Shown here: in pieces, positions 56,860-64,000 of the stretch | How positions within the stretch are numbered: position 1 is the stretch's first letter | How the letters are laid out: each line of letters begins with the position of its first letter | NCBI GenBank assembly: GCA_025463135.1 | Contig: JAOAPY010000048.1 | Span: 1 to 64,000 of the forward strand | Direction: 5' to 3' | Origin: Acidobacteriota bacterium | GTDB lineage: Bacteria > Acidobacteriota > Blastocatellia > Pyrinomonadales > Pyrinomonadaceae | DNA length: 64,000 bases | Program-made: the position numbers and the translations under genes | Notes under the pieces: model-generated | What the model was told of the DNA's origin: nothing | The model's input: only the letters and a program-made list of their open reading frames with translations | The model's database searches: none

Positions 56860-57882
56860 ATGAAACGCTGCCCCAACTGCAACCGCACCTACACAGACGA
56901 GGCGTTGAACTTTTGCCTTGAAGACGGCACACCACTGCTCGGGGCCACAGAAAATAATGAGACGATGCGCTATGGCGCGCCCCGGTCCACAAATCCGCCT
57001 CCCACTGAGATCTATCGACCAGCGCAAGCTCCAACGCCGCCGCCGCCTGTGGTCAATCGCGCGCCGCATTTTCAACCTCAATGGTCGCCAGGGCCCGTGG
57101 TTCAGCCAAGAAAGTCGCATGCGGTTTGGTGGGTTCTGGGCGGCCTGGCAGTATTGGTAATCCTCGGTATTGGGATAGGGGTCATACTGCTCGCCATTGC
57201 CAGCATCAACTCGGCATCGAACAGCAATAGGGTCATCGTCGCCAACAGCAACACGAATCGCAATGCGAACAGCAACCGCTTGAGTAACACGAACTCCGCG
57301 CGCGCGAACACGAACTCAACCCCATCTTTGCCCTCTTCGTTCAGCGACGATTTCTCAGAGCAGAAATGGACCGTCGCCAGTTCGGACTTTGGCAACCTCT
57401 GGTACGTCAATGACGAGTACCACATGCGCTCAAAGGATCAAACATACGTTGTGATGTATGGACCAAGCGCCGATTACGGTACCGAGAATGCGACCGTGCA
57501 AGTGACGGCACGCAATGTGGACGGGATCTCGCCGGCTTCCGGCTACGGCCTGACAGTCCATGGAGAAAAATCCAAAGACGATAAGCTCGAGGACTACACC
57601 TTTCTCATCTTTACGGGTCCGGAGCCCAAATATAAAGTCCTGCTGCACAAAGGGGGAACGGAAACGTCATTGGTTCCCTGGACCCCGTCGACGGTAATTC
57701 GCAAGGGTACCGCCACGAATCAACTCGAGGTGCGGATCAAGGGGCCGCAACTCAGCTTCTACATCAACGACCAATTCATCACGGACGTTACCGATACTGC
57801 GAACTACAAACGTGGCCGCGCCGGACTTTATACCAGCGACGTGCACGAAGTTGCCTTTGACGATATGGAAATTACTCGTTAG
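56860..57882 (+). CDS. Membrane-anchored zinc-ribbon protein with LamG/DUF1080-like domain
   Basis: The 340-residue protein has an N-terminal zinc ribbon (MKRCPNCNRTYTDEALNFCL), a Pro-rich linker, one membrane segment (VLGGLAVLVILGIGIGVILL, about 92-113), an Asn/Ser-rich spacer and an outer beta-sandwich domain like DUF1080/concanavalin folds (FSDDFSEQKWTV, GYGLTVHG, LEVRIKGPQLSFYIN). The ribbon would be cytoplasmic and the sandwich outside, perhaps binding a sugar. It sits between two Ser/Thr kinases whose ribbons are similar, so it may be one of their targets or partners. Confidence 0.8.
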   Translation: MKRCPNCNRTYTDEALNFCLEDGTPLLGATENNETMRYGAPRSTNPPPTEIYRPAQAPTPPPPVVNRAPHFQPQWSPGPVVQPRKSHAVWWVLGGLAVLVILGIGIGVILLAIASINSASNSNRVIVANSNTNRNANSNRLSNTNSARANTNSTPSLPSSFSDDFSEQKWTVASSDFGNLWYVNDEYHMRSKDQTYVVMYGPSADYGTENATVQVTARNVDGISPASGYGLTVHGEKSKDDKLEDYTFLIFTGPEPKYKVLLHKGGTETSLVPWTPSTVIRKGTATNQLEVRIKGPQLSFYINDQFITDVTDTANYKRGRAGLYTSDVHEVAFDDMEITR

Positions 57883-57964
57883 AGAGAGCCCACGTGTTAG
57901 CTTGCAGTCATCCGGAATGCTAAACGCTTGCCCGCAAACTAACAGTTTGCGTGACATCATCTAA

Positions 57965-59290
57965 ATGCAAGTTAACCTTAAAGTCCTGGCTGGTCCATAT
58001 GCAGGCCGTGCGTTCTCGTTCGATCAGCATGACACTTTTTTGATTGGGCGCAATCCTGAGGCGCATCTGTGCCTGCCTAACGATCGGTTTTTCTCGCGCA
58101 ACCATTGCCTGCTCGAGATTTCTCCGCCGCGATGCTTTTTGCGTGATCTGGGATCGACCAATGGCACCTTCGTCAATGGTCAACGGCTTCAGGGAGCCTT
58201 TCTCAAGAACGGTGATCGCATTCAGGGAGGAGAGACCGTCCTGCTGGTCGAAGTCGGCGTCGAAATGTCAGAAGCAGAGCAGCAAAGCCGGCTCACCAGT
58301 GATGTTACTCTCGAGCAGCCCACGGCCCGGCGCCCTGCGATTATTGAAGTTGCATGCTTGAACTGCGGTCGGCGCGATCAGGCTGAGGCCTCGGCCCCTG
58401 ACGATCGCCTGACTTTCCTGTGTGAAGACTGTCGCCAGGAATTGCGTCGCCAACCACAGCCCGTGCCCGGCTATGACATGGTCAAGGTTTTGGGCCGTGG
58501 CGGCATGGGCTGTGTCATGTTAGCGCGGCAACAAAGCACCGGGCGCGCAGTGGCAATCAAGACCCTGCTGCCGGAAGTCGCAGTGAGCGAAAAAGCCGTC
58601 AAGCGATTTCTGCGCGAGATTGATGTGGCAGCGGTATTGAAACATCCAAACATCGTAGAGTTTCTTGACCGCGGGACCAGCAATGGCGTCCTCTATCTGG
58701 TCACTGAATTTGTCGAAGGACCTGATGCCGCGAAGCTCGCTGACTCGCGCGGCGGACGATTGCCCTGCGCGGAGACGGTTGCGATTATCACGCAGGTGCT
58801 CGACGCGCTGACCCACGCGCATGCCGGTGGCTATATCCATCGCGATATCAAGGACCAAAACATTTTGATTGCAGGCAGCTGGCCCAACCTCACGGCAAAA
58901 CTCACGGACTTTGGCCTGGCCAAGAGCTTTGCACAATCCGGCATGAGTGGCATGACCATGGCGGGTGAGATGGCCGGTACAATTTCCTATATGCCGCCCG
59001 AACAGATCAGAAATTTTCGTGACGTAAAGCCAACCTCGGACATCTACAGCGTCGGCATGACGGCCTACAGTCTGGTGACAGGTGACACTGCGCTGAACCT
59101 GAGTCCCAAAGCCAGCATCGCCGACACCATCCGCGCAATTTTCGATCAACCCACCATCCCTGTCCGAGAACGGCTTCCCGAAATTTCAAAGCAGGTGGCG
59201 GAGATCATCGACCTGGCCCTGCACAAAGATCCGGCTGAGCGCTGGCAGTCCGCCAAAGCGATGCGCAATGCGCTGATGCATGCGCAGTAG
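57965..59290 (+). CDS. FHA domain Ser/Thr protein kinase
   Basis: The 441-residue protein has an N-terminal FHA domain (FLIGRNPEAHLCLPNDRFFS, LRDLGSTNGTFVNG), which binds phosphothreonine peptides, a zinc-ribbon-like CLNCGRR...FLCEDC, then a kinase domain with GRGGMG, AIKTLL, HRDIKDQNIL, DFGLAK and PPEQ. The catalytic loop is complete. The FHA domain probably directs the kinase to a phosphorylated partner or to its own phosphosites. No membrane segment is present. Confidence 0.95.
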   Translation: MQVNLKVLAGPYAGRAFSFDQHDTFLIGRNPEAHLCLPNDRFFSRNHCLLEISPPRCFLRDLGSTNGTFVNGQRLQGAFLKNGDRIQGGETVLLVEVGVEMSEAEQQSRLTSDVTLEQPTARRPAIIEVACLNCGRRDQAEASAPDDRLTFLCEDCRQELRRQPQPVPGYDMVKVLGRGGMGCVMLARQQSTGRAVAIKTLLPEVAVSEKAVKRFLREIDVAAVLKHPNIVEFLDRGTSNGVLYLVTEFVEGPDAAKLADSRGGRLPCAETVAIITQVLDALTHAHAGGYIHRDIKDQNILIAGSWPNLTAKLTDFGLAKSFAQSGMSGMTMAGEMAGTISYMPPEQIRNFRDVKPTSDIYSVGMTAYSLVTGDTALNLSPKASIADTIRAIFDQPTIPVRERLPEISKQVAEIIDLALHKDPAERWQSAKAMRNALMHAQ

Positions 59291-59505
59291 CTTCCCGGCG
59301 CCTCGCCTTGGCGCTCCGCCGCCTATCCTAACCGTATACTCCTCAGCAACTTAATCCCAGCGAGTTAAATTACTTGTTTACTTCATACCTGAAGTGGCCG
59401 CATAATACGGCGCCTCGTTTTCGAGGGAGATTAGGCTGAACCAGGCAGTGGGGGACAACTTTCGAAACCCGGCAGGCGTGATGCCCGGTCCCAGGAGAGT
59501 TTAGA

Positions 59506-60375
59506 ATGAGATCGATTTGGAAAGGTCACATAAGATTTCTGCTGGTTGCCATTCCGGTCCGTGTATACAACGCTATTGAAGCGTCGGAAAAGATTCAGTT
59601 CAACCAGCTGCATCGCGAAGACTATGGGCCGATCGGCTATGACAAGCGCTGTAAAAAGTGCAATCAGATTGTCACGGGTGATCAGATCACCAAAGGCTAT
59701 CAATACGAGCCGGATCGTTTTGCCATCGTCGAGCCTGAAGACATCGCCAAGATAAAAATCAAAACAACCAAAGCCGTGGACATAATCGGCTTTGTCGACG
59801 CCGATCAAATTCCCACGACCTTCTATGATGCTCCCTATTTCGCCGGCCCCGATGGTCCGGTCTCCGAAAAGCCCTACGCCCTGTTACGCGAAGTGATGAA
59901 GCAAACGGGAAAGATTGGACTGGGAAAAGTGGTCTTGCGCGATCGCGAAGATTTGGTCGCCCTGTTTCCCCAGGATAACGGTCTCGTCATTCAGAAGTTA
60001 CGTTACCCGCACGAAGTCCGGAGCATGAGCCAGGTGCCCGACGTCGACAGCGCCAGGACCCTGGACAAAAAAGAATTACAACTGGCGACCACTCTCGTTG
60101 AACAGATGACGACCACGCTTGAAGAAATCGATATGAGCGATCAGTATCACGAGGCGCTCAAGAAGCTGATCGAATCAAAGGTGCGAGGCAAAAAGACGGT
60201 CGAGTTCGAACCGGTTGAAGACCTGCCGCGTCTGGATATCATGAGCGCATTGAAAAAGAGTTTGCAGGCTTCGGCACGCAAACCGATGGTTAAAGCAACG
60301 ACGGCCACCGCGAAAAAGAAGCCGGCGATAACCCTGGTCAAGTCAAAGCCAATTAAGAAGCGGAAAGCTTCGTAA
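59506..60375 (+). CDS. ku: Non-homologous end joining protein Ku
   Basis: The 289-residue protein matches bacterial Ku from its start (MRSIWKGHIRFLLVAIPVRV) through KRCKKCNQIV, FVDADQIPTTFYDAPYF and LRYPHEVRSM, and ends in a Lys-rich tail (KSKPIKKRKAS) as in many Ku proteins. Ku binds DNA ends and recruits LigD for non-homologous end joining. No ligase D gene lies in the window, so the partner must be elsewhere. AGGAG at 59493-59497 sits 8 nt before the ATG. Confidence 0.96.
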   Translation: MRSIWKGHIRFLLVAIPVRVYNAIEASEKIQFNQLHREDYGPIGYDKRCKKCNQIVTGDQITKGYQYEPDRFAIVEPEDIAKIKIKTTKAVDIIGFVDADQIPTTFYDAPYFAGPDGPVSEKPYALLREVMKQTGKIGLGKVVLRDREDLVALFPQDNGLVIQKLRYPHEVRSMSQVPDVDSARTLDKKELQLATTLVEQMTTTLEEIDMSDQYHEALKKLIESKVRGKKTVEFEPVEDLPRLDIMSALKKSLQASARKPMVKATTATAKKKPAITLVKSKPIKKRKAS

Positions 60376-60397
60376 GCGCTGCTATTTGGGCTTACAC

Positions 60398-61204
60398 ATG
60401 AACGAACAAAGTAAGAAGGTCCTGTCGTTTCCCTCACCTGTCCGCCCCAAGGCGGATTATCAGCGCGTCAAATCCGTCTACACGATCCGCGAAATAAAAC
60501 AACTCTTCGGTTTGAGCGAACGCACGATTCGCCGCTGGACTGAGCAGGGCATCATACCTGCTTCTTCGTCGGCGCCGGATCAGGAAGCGACTTACGGGTT
60601 TCAGGCACTGACGCAGTTTCGTCGCGTGCGCGACATGCGCTCGCAGGGTCAGACGATTCGGCAAATTGAAGCCGAACTCCAGGGTCAGTTAAGTTTGTTC
60701 CGGATCGAAGAAGGACGAGTAGCGCGGCTGCTGACGCCGTTCGAAGAGGCCCTGATGCTGCACGAGCAGGGTGACGTCAGAGCCACTGAGTATTATCTCG
60801 ACGCGGTCAGTGAAGGTGACAATGTCGCTGAAGCCTATTGCAATCTGGCCATCATAAATTTGGAGCGGGGCAATGCAGCCAAGGCCCTGGACCAGCTCAC
60901 CCTATCGCTAAAGCACGAACCGCGTCACGTTGAGGCGCATTACAATCTTGCCAACCTCTACTACGATCACGGTAACTATCACCTCGCGCGACTGCACTAT
61001 GAAGCGGCCACACAAATTGAGCCGGGCTTCTCGCTTGTGTACTTCAACCTTGCTTTGGTCTATCACCGGCTGAATGACTGGTCCAGCGCCGCAGCTGCGC
61101 TGGAACGCTATCGCGAACTTGAACCTCAGGACAAAGACATCGAAGCCCTCGGCGACCTGCTAAAGGCGATGGCCGAAACTTCCGGCCGTTCCCAAAAATC
61201 CTAA
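60398..61204 (+). CDS. MerR-type HTH protein with TPR repeats
   Basis: About 268 residues from the ATG at 60398; a TTG at 60386 is the alternative. The N-terminus carries a MerR-like helix-turn-helix (VYTIREIKQLFGLSERTIRR, then TYGFQALTQFRRVRDM). The rest is tetratricopeptide repeats (EAYCNLAIINLERGNAAKAL, HYNLANLYYDHGNYHLARLH). The combination suggests a DNA-binding regulator whose TPR part binds another protein. It follows ku by 22 bp and may be co-transcribed with it, but a role in repair is not established. A family B hairpin follows its stop codon. Confidence 0.88.
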   Translation: MNEQSKKVLSFPSPVRPKADYQRVKSVYTIREIKQLFGLSERTIRRWTEQGIIPASSSAPDQEATYGFQALTQFRRVRDMRSQGQTIRQIEAELQGQLSLFRIEEGRVARLLTPFEEALMLHEQGDVRATEYYLDAVSEGDNVAEAYCNLAIINLERGNAAKALDQLTLSLKHEPRHVEAHYNLANLYYDHGNYHLARLHYEAATQIEPGFSLVYFNLALVYHRLNDWSSAAAALERYRELEPQDKDIEALGDLLKAMAETSGRSQKS

Positions 61205-61205
61205 G

Positions 61206-61235
61206 CTTCCTGGGACCGCACGCATCCTGCGTGCT
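61206..61235 (+). repeat. Dispersed hairpin repeat (family B), copy 3
   Basis: Identical over 30 bp to 53329-53358. It starts 1 bp after the stop codon of the MerR-TPR gene, in the same orientation as the other copies relative to the gene it follows. The rest of 61236-61569 holds no gene apart from the hairpin at 61334. Confidence 0.9.
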
Positions 61236-61333
61236 GTCCGGTGCGCCATTTACTCCTTTACCGGAGCAAATCCCTCTTGAGCGATTCCCAATTTGTGGTG
61301 TGTTGCTTCAATTAAATCTCGAAGGAAGTTGGC

Positions 61334-61357
61334 GGTGGGCAGCAGGTGCTGCCCACC
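61334..61357. repeat. Perfect 11-bp hairpin
   Basis: GGTGGGCAGCA and TGCTGCCCACC are perfect 11-bp arms around GG. It lies about 210 bp upstream of the receiver gene at 61570. There is no T-run, so a terminator is unlikely; a REP-like element or a protein site is possible. Confidence 0.75.
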
Positions 61358-61569
61358 TGCTAGTCGGGGATCGCAGCAAACTGTGATTCGATCCCTGAAG
61401 CGTAGGTTCCTATTTGAAACCGCGAATCGCGCGCCAGTTCCAGAATGATTGATTGGCTTGATGGACCAACGAAAGGCTGGTCAACCCATCACGAAACAGT
61501 TTACAATCCAGCTCTCCCTCGTCCCGCGACGAACTGTCAGAAAACCTGTTCATCAAGCGGAGGTTCCCC

Positions 61570-61959
61570 ATGTCGGATACCAAGTGTCGCATCCTTTGTA
61601 TCGATGACCATCACGACTCAGCTGAAATGTTGCGGCTTTTATTGTCGCATGAAGACTATGACGTAGTGATAGCTACGAGTATTGCAGAGGCCCTGGAGCT
61701 CACCCGGACTGAGAGTTTCGATCTTTATGTTCTTGATCGCCGCCTGCCCGACGGCACCGGCATTGAGCTATGTCAGAAGCTGGCCCAAGTGGCCCCGGGC
61801 GTTCCCTGCATTTTCTATACAGGTGATGCTTATGAATTGCACCGGCAACAGGCCATGGCCGCCGGCGCGCATGGCTATGTGGCAAAGCCCCATGTCGAGG
61901 CGCTGATTGAGGCCGTCGGTAAACTGCTCGCCGACAATGAGTGCACCACTGCGAGCTGA
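61570..61959 (+). CDS. Single-domain response regulator
   Basis: The 129-residue receiver has CIDDHHD at 10-16, acceptor D56 (LYVLDRRLPDGTG), Thr in FYTGD and Lys in YVAKPH. GGAGG (61559-61563) lies 6 nt before the ATG, supporting this start. There is no output domain and no adjacent kinase; it may serve the phosphorelay kinases of the window. A family C repeat follows 14 bp after the stop codon. Confidence 0.93.
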   Translation: MSDTKCRILCIDDHHDSAEMLRLLLSHEDYDVVIATSIAEALELTRTESFDLYVLDRRLPDGTGIELCQKLAQVAPGVPCIFYTGDAYELHRQQAMAAGAHGYVAKPHVEALIEAVGKLLADNECTTAS

Positions 61960-61973
61960 GATCCCCGTTTGTA

Positions 61974-62004
61974 ACAGGCGTTCAGAGTACCGACTTCAGT
62001 CGGG
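61974..62004 (+). repeat. Dispersed 31-bp repeat (family C), copy 2
   Basis: Exact reverse complement of 26542-26572, with the CCGACTTCAGTCGG dyad. It is followed by a second, related half (CCGCCGAAAGGCGG region to about 62050). Confidence 0.88.
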
Positions 62005-62082
62005 CTTTGGCCCGCCGAAAGAACCCGCCGAAAGGCGGTACTCTAACACCTCTGAAATAGGTACCTCCATTCAGCCCCTCGC

Positions 62083-62110
62083 TTGACACGCTTTTTTGCG
62101 CACGTATAAT
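62083..62110 (+). promoter_or_regulatory. Sigma-70 promoter of tRNA-Lys
   Basis: TTGACA (62083-62088), 16 bases, then TATAAT (62105-62110): both hexamers are perfect. It ends 12 bp before the tRNA. Confidence 0.92.
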
Positions 62111-62122
62111 TCACTCTCTCGT

Positions 62123-62198
<76 letters not shown>

Positions 62199-62214
62199 CA
62201 ACATCAAGTACGTT

Positions 62215-62241
62215 ACGGACGACTGTCGAGTCGTCCGTTTG
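62215..62241 (+). terminator. Terminator of tRNA-Lys
   Basis: ACGGACGACT and AGTCGTCCGT form a perfect 10-bp stem around GTCG, followed by a short T-rich tail. It starts 17 bp after the tRNA. Confidence 0.8.
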
Positions 62242-62316
62242 AACTTAAGAAGTAGCTACTAACGGCTACTTGTAGCTGCAGTGATGAAACGCGCGACAGC
62301 GATTGCTCACTCATCA

Positions 62317-62718
62317 TTAATCGTAGCGCTGTACATATAACCTGCCTTCGTAATCGACCAAGCCGAGGACGACGCGATCCAGCCAGCCAAAGCGCCCGAG
62401 CACGTTACGGCCAATTTCATAATCGAACGGGAAGAACACGATCGTGTCGAATTCATACTCAGCCACGCTCAAGGTAACTTCGTGACCAAAGGCGACAAAA
62501 GCTCCCGTGGCCGTACCAAATGATTGTCGCATTCCGCGATCGATATCAAGGCCAAGTTGTTCACCAAGGCGGCGCTCGAAGATACAACAACTCGCTCCGG
62601 TATCAACCTTTACCGGAACGTCGAGGATTTGGTCTCTTAGCCTGAGATTAGCGTGAAGAGTGATACCCGGTTCGCCAACGTCATAATTCAGTAGTTTCTC
62701 AAACTCCAACTGATACAC
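62317..62718 (-). CDS. Retropepsin-like aspartic protease
   Basis: The 133-residue protein has one retropepsin signature (VKVDTGASCCIFERRLGEQL) and the closing strand GRNVLGRFGWLDRVVLGLVD. It must dimerise to form an active site. There is no signal peptide. The start is GTG at 62718, with AGGATGG upstream, inside the end of the preceding gene. Only 6 bp separate it from the DUF5678-like gene, so the two form a tight pair. Confidence 0.85.
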   Translation of the reverse strand: MYQLEFEKLLNYDVGEPGITLHANLRLRDQILDVPVKVDTGASCCIFERRLGEQLGLDIDRGMRQSFGTATGAFVAFGHEVTLSVAEYEFDTIVFFPFDYEIGRNVLGRFGWLDRVVLGLVDYEGRLYVQRYD

Positions 62719-62724
62719 GATTGG

Positions 62725-63081
62725 CTACCATCCTGCGAATAGGGTTTCGCTCTCGGAGGTTAAGCGCACCAGAAAAGGATTCTCTATGCCCTGGTGCTTA
62801 GCTTGTTCGTGAGCCTCGCGAATTGTGGGACCGTGCCCGACCAGGACATCTCCAAGTAACGCCACGTACTGGCCGGCGTACTCTTCGCGATGGGACTTCA
62901 GCCACTCGAGCCGCCGTTCGCGCGTCTCCTGGTTGCCATTGTCACTGGGCATCCGTTGGGCGCGGTCCGGCACTTTCACCTGGTCCAATTCGAGGTCAAG
63001 GACCTCTCGAAGTTTTCGCTTTTCTGCGGGCGAGAGCGACCGTGCTTCGTCGATGATCTGTTCCAGTGTTGCCATACTCAT
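62725..63081 (-). CDS. DUF5678-like small protein
   Basis: The 118-residue protein has an N-terminal helix like small addiction-module or regulatory proteins (LEQIIDEARSLSPAEKRKLR) and a DUF5678-type core (WLKSHREEYAGQYVALLGDV, then NPFLVRLT). It is followed after 6 bp by the retropepsin-like gene. The pair recurs in related bacteria from what I recall of the family; the function is unknown. A second Met at 63075 could be the start. Confidence 0.8.
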   Translation of the reverse strand: MSMATLEQIIDEARSLSPAEKRKLREVLDLELDQVKVPDRAQRMPSDNGNQETRERRLEWLKSHREEYAGQYVALLGDVLVGHGPTIREAHEQAKHQGIENPFLVRLTSESETLFAGW

Positions 63082-63275
63082 CTTATGCGGTTAGCCTGAG
63101 AGCAGTTTACCATCTCGGCCGCTTCTTAGTTTCTACTATTCGATTTCCAGGGCATTTGATTCTTCCCCTTTTGTCGCTCAGTTTACCATCTCAGCCAGCC
63201 CCCTGTAACATTTGTGCTCTAATAACGCATGAAACCCAAGGCTTCGTTACTGCTGACCACCCTTCCCGGTGCCCT

Positions 63276-64000
63276 CTACTTCGCGGGTCGTTTGCTCAGG
63301 AAAACATCCGTTCGTCTCGGAGTGAAGTCGAACAGAGATGGTTGTTGATATCGCTTACCCTGCGTGATCGCAAACGCGTTAACGGCTTTTAGTTTTCCAT
63401 TCTGCGCCTCGCGGTTGAGTTGCGGCACTCGTCCCACCGCGTATCTCAGCCATTCCTTCAGAGTCAATTGATTGTTCTTTGGTTTGTAGTCCGCCAAACC
63501 ACTTTCCAATCCATCATGGACCAGGGCATAGCTGAGCAGACCCTGCTGGATCACACCTCCGGTTTCGATGGCTGCTTCTGACGCCTGGGTGGCCGCCAGG
63601 ACCAGCATCCCTTTGTCAAAGGCCAGTTGCCCCAGGCCGCGACTGCCCATCGGTCCCGGCTTGAAACCGGCACCGGTGAAAGCGGCGGCGTGACAGGCAT
63701 CGATAATCAACGCCATGTCGCCGGCGTCCACGTCGCGCAACCATAGCGAAAGTTCGTCGGACGAAACTGCTGTCTGCCAGTCGGGCAGATTGTCCTTCCC
63801 CGCCCGAATGTCATAGGGCAAAAGATAAAAACCGCCATTGCGATCGGCATAGCCGTGACAAGAGAAGGAGATCAAGACCAGATCGTCGGGAGTTGCTTTG
63901 CGAAGCTGCGCTCCGTTCGGTAAGAGTTTTCTAATCTCTTCGCCGATAGGTTTCCCGGCCAGTATATCCAGGACGGCATGAATCTTCGCTTTGGTCGCAT
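63276..64000 (-). CDS. Caspase-family (peptidase C14) protein, 5' part outside window
   Basis: The frame is open to the right edge of the window, so the start lies beyond 64000. The visible part has the caspase p20 motifs: SFSCHGYA with the catalytic His and LIIDACHAA with the catalytic Cys, then a segment matching the end of the caspase fold (LSYALVHDGL, LTLKEWLRYAV). Bacterial caspase-like proteins (metacaspases and orthocaspases) cleave proteins after basic or acidic residues; some act in stress or defence. The C-terminus ends at FLSKRPAK with no further domain. Confidence 0.9.
   Translation of the reverse strand, partial: ATKAKIHAVLDILAGKPIGEEIRKLLPNGAQLRKATPDDLVLISFSCHGYADRNGGFYLLPYDIRAGKDNLPDWQTAVSSDELSLWLRDVDAGDMALIIDACHAAAFTGAGFKPGPMGSRGLGQLAFDKGMLVLAATQASEAAIETGGVIQQGLLSYALVHDGLESGLADYKPKNNQLTLKEWLRYAVGRVPQLNREAQNGKLKAVNAFAITQGKRYQQPSLFDFTPRRTDVFLSKRPAK

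Overview
The window looks like chromosomal DNA of a soil-type Acidobacteriota, probably class Blastocatellia. This is inferred from gene content: a signal-peptide protein combining ice-binding-like (DUF3494), Calx-beta and DUF4214 regions, Ser/Thr kinases with zinc ribbons, a DUF5678/retropepsin pair, a caspase-like protein, very large PAS and HAMP histidine kinases, and many small dyad repeats between genes. No rRNA or marker gene is present to confirm it.

Region 1 (1-18.3 kb) is an accessory, defence-island-like segment that ends near tRNA-Arg(CCG). It holds 23-bp tandem repeats at the left edge, a frameshifted class III cyclase-like gene overlapping a retropepsin-like protease gene, an XRE regulator with an operator-like palindrome and a hairpin over its ribosome binding site, a lone response regulator, an ApeA-type HEPN protein, a SIR2 protein with a C-terminal HExxH metallopeptidase-like domain, a large protein with a second cyclase-like domain, a single-chain type IIG restriction-modification enzyme, a sigma-54 activator preceded by three dyad repeats, an excisionase-like protein and two small unknown genes. 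The SIR2-HExxH plus cyclase-like gene pair is the best candidate here for an undescribed system.

Region 2 (18.7-26.4 kb) has a PAS histidine kinase with its NarL-type regulator, a second NarL-type regulator whose receiver has lost its key residues and carries Glu at the phospho-acceptor position, a REC-GAF-PAS protein cut short at a MITE-like element, and a class III aminotransferase.

Region 3 (26.5-52.4 kb, nearly all minus strand) is a phosphorelay cluster. Genes from 41.4 to 26.6 kb alternate sensor kinases and receivers with short gaps or 4-10 bp overlaps, and contain two decayed kinase/receiver relics. After a secreted DUF3494/Calx-beta/DUF4214 protein come a hybrid kinase and a 1950-residue soluble poly-HAMP kinase resembling fungal Nik1-type (group III) kinases.

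Region 4 (52.9-64 kb) is more ordinary chromosome: a receiver, a secreted protein, MscL, two zinc-ribbon Ser/Thr kinases (one with PEGA, one with FHA), a membrane-anchored zinc-ribbon protein, Ku, a MerR-TPR regulator, another receiver, tRNA-Lys(CTT) with a clear promoter and hairpin terminator, the DUF5678/retropepsin pair and the 3' part of a caspase-family gene. Several exact 24-31 bp repeats sit a few bases downstream of stop codons in regions 3 and 4.
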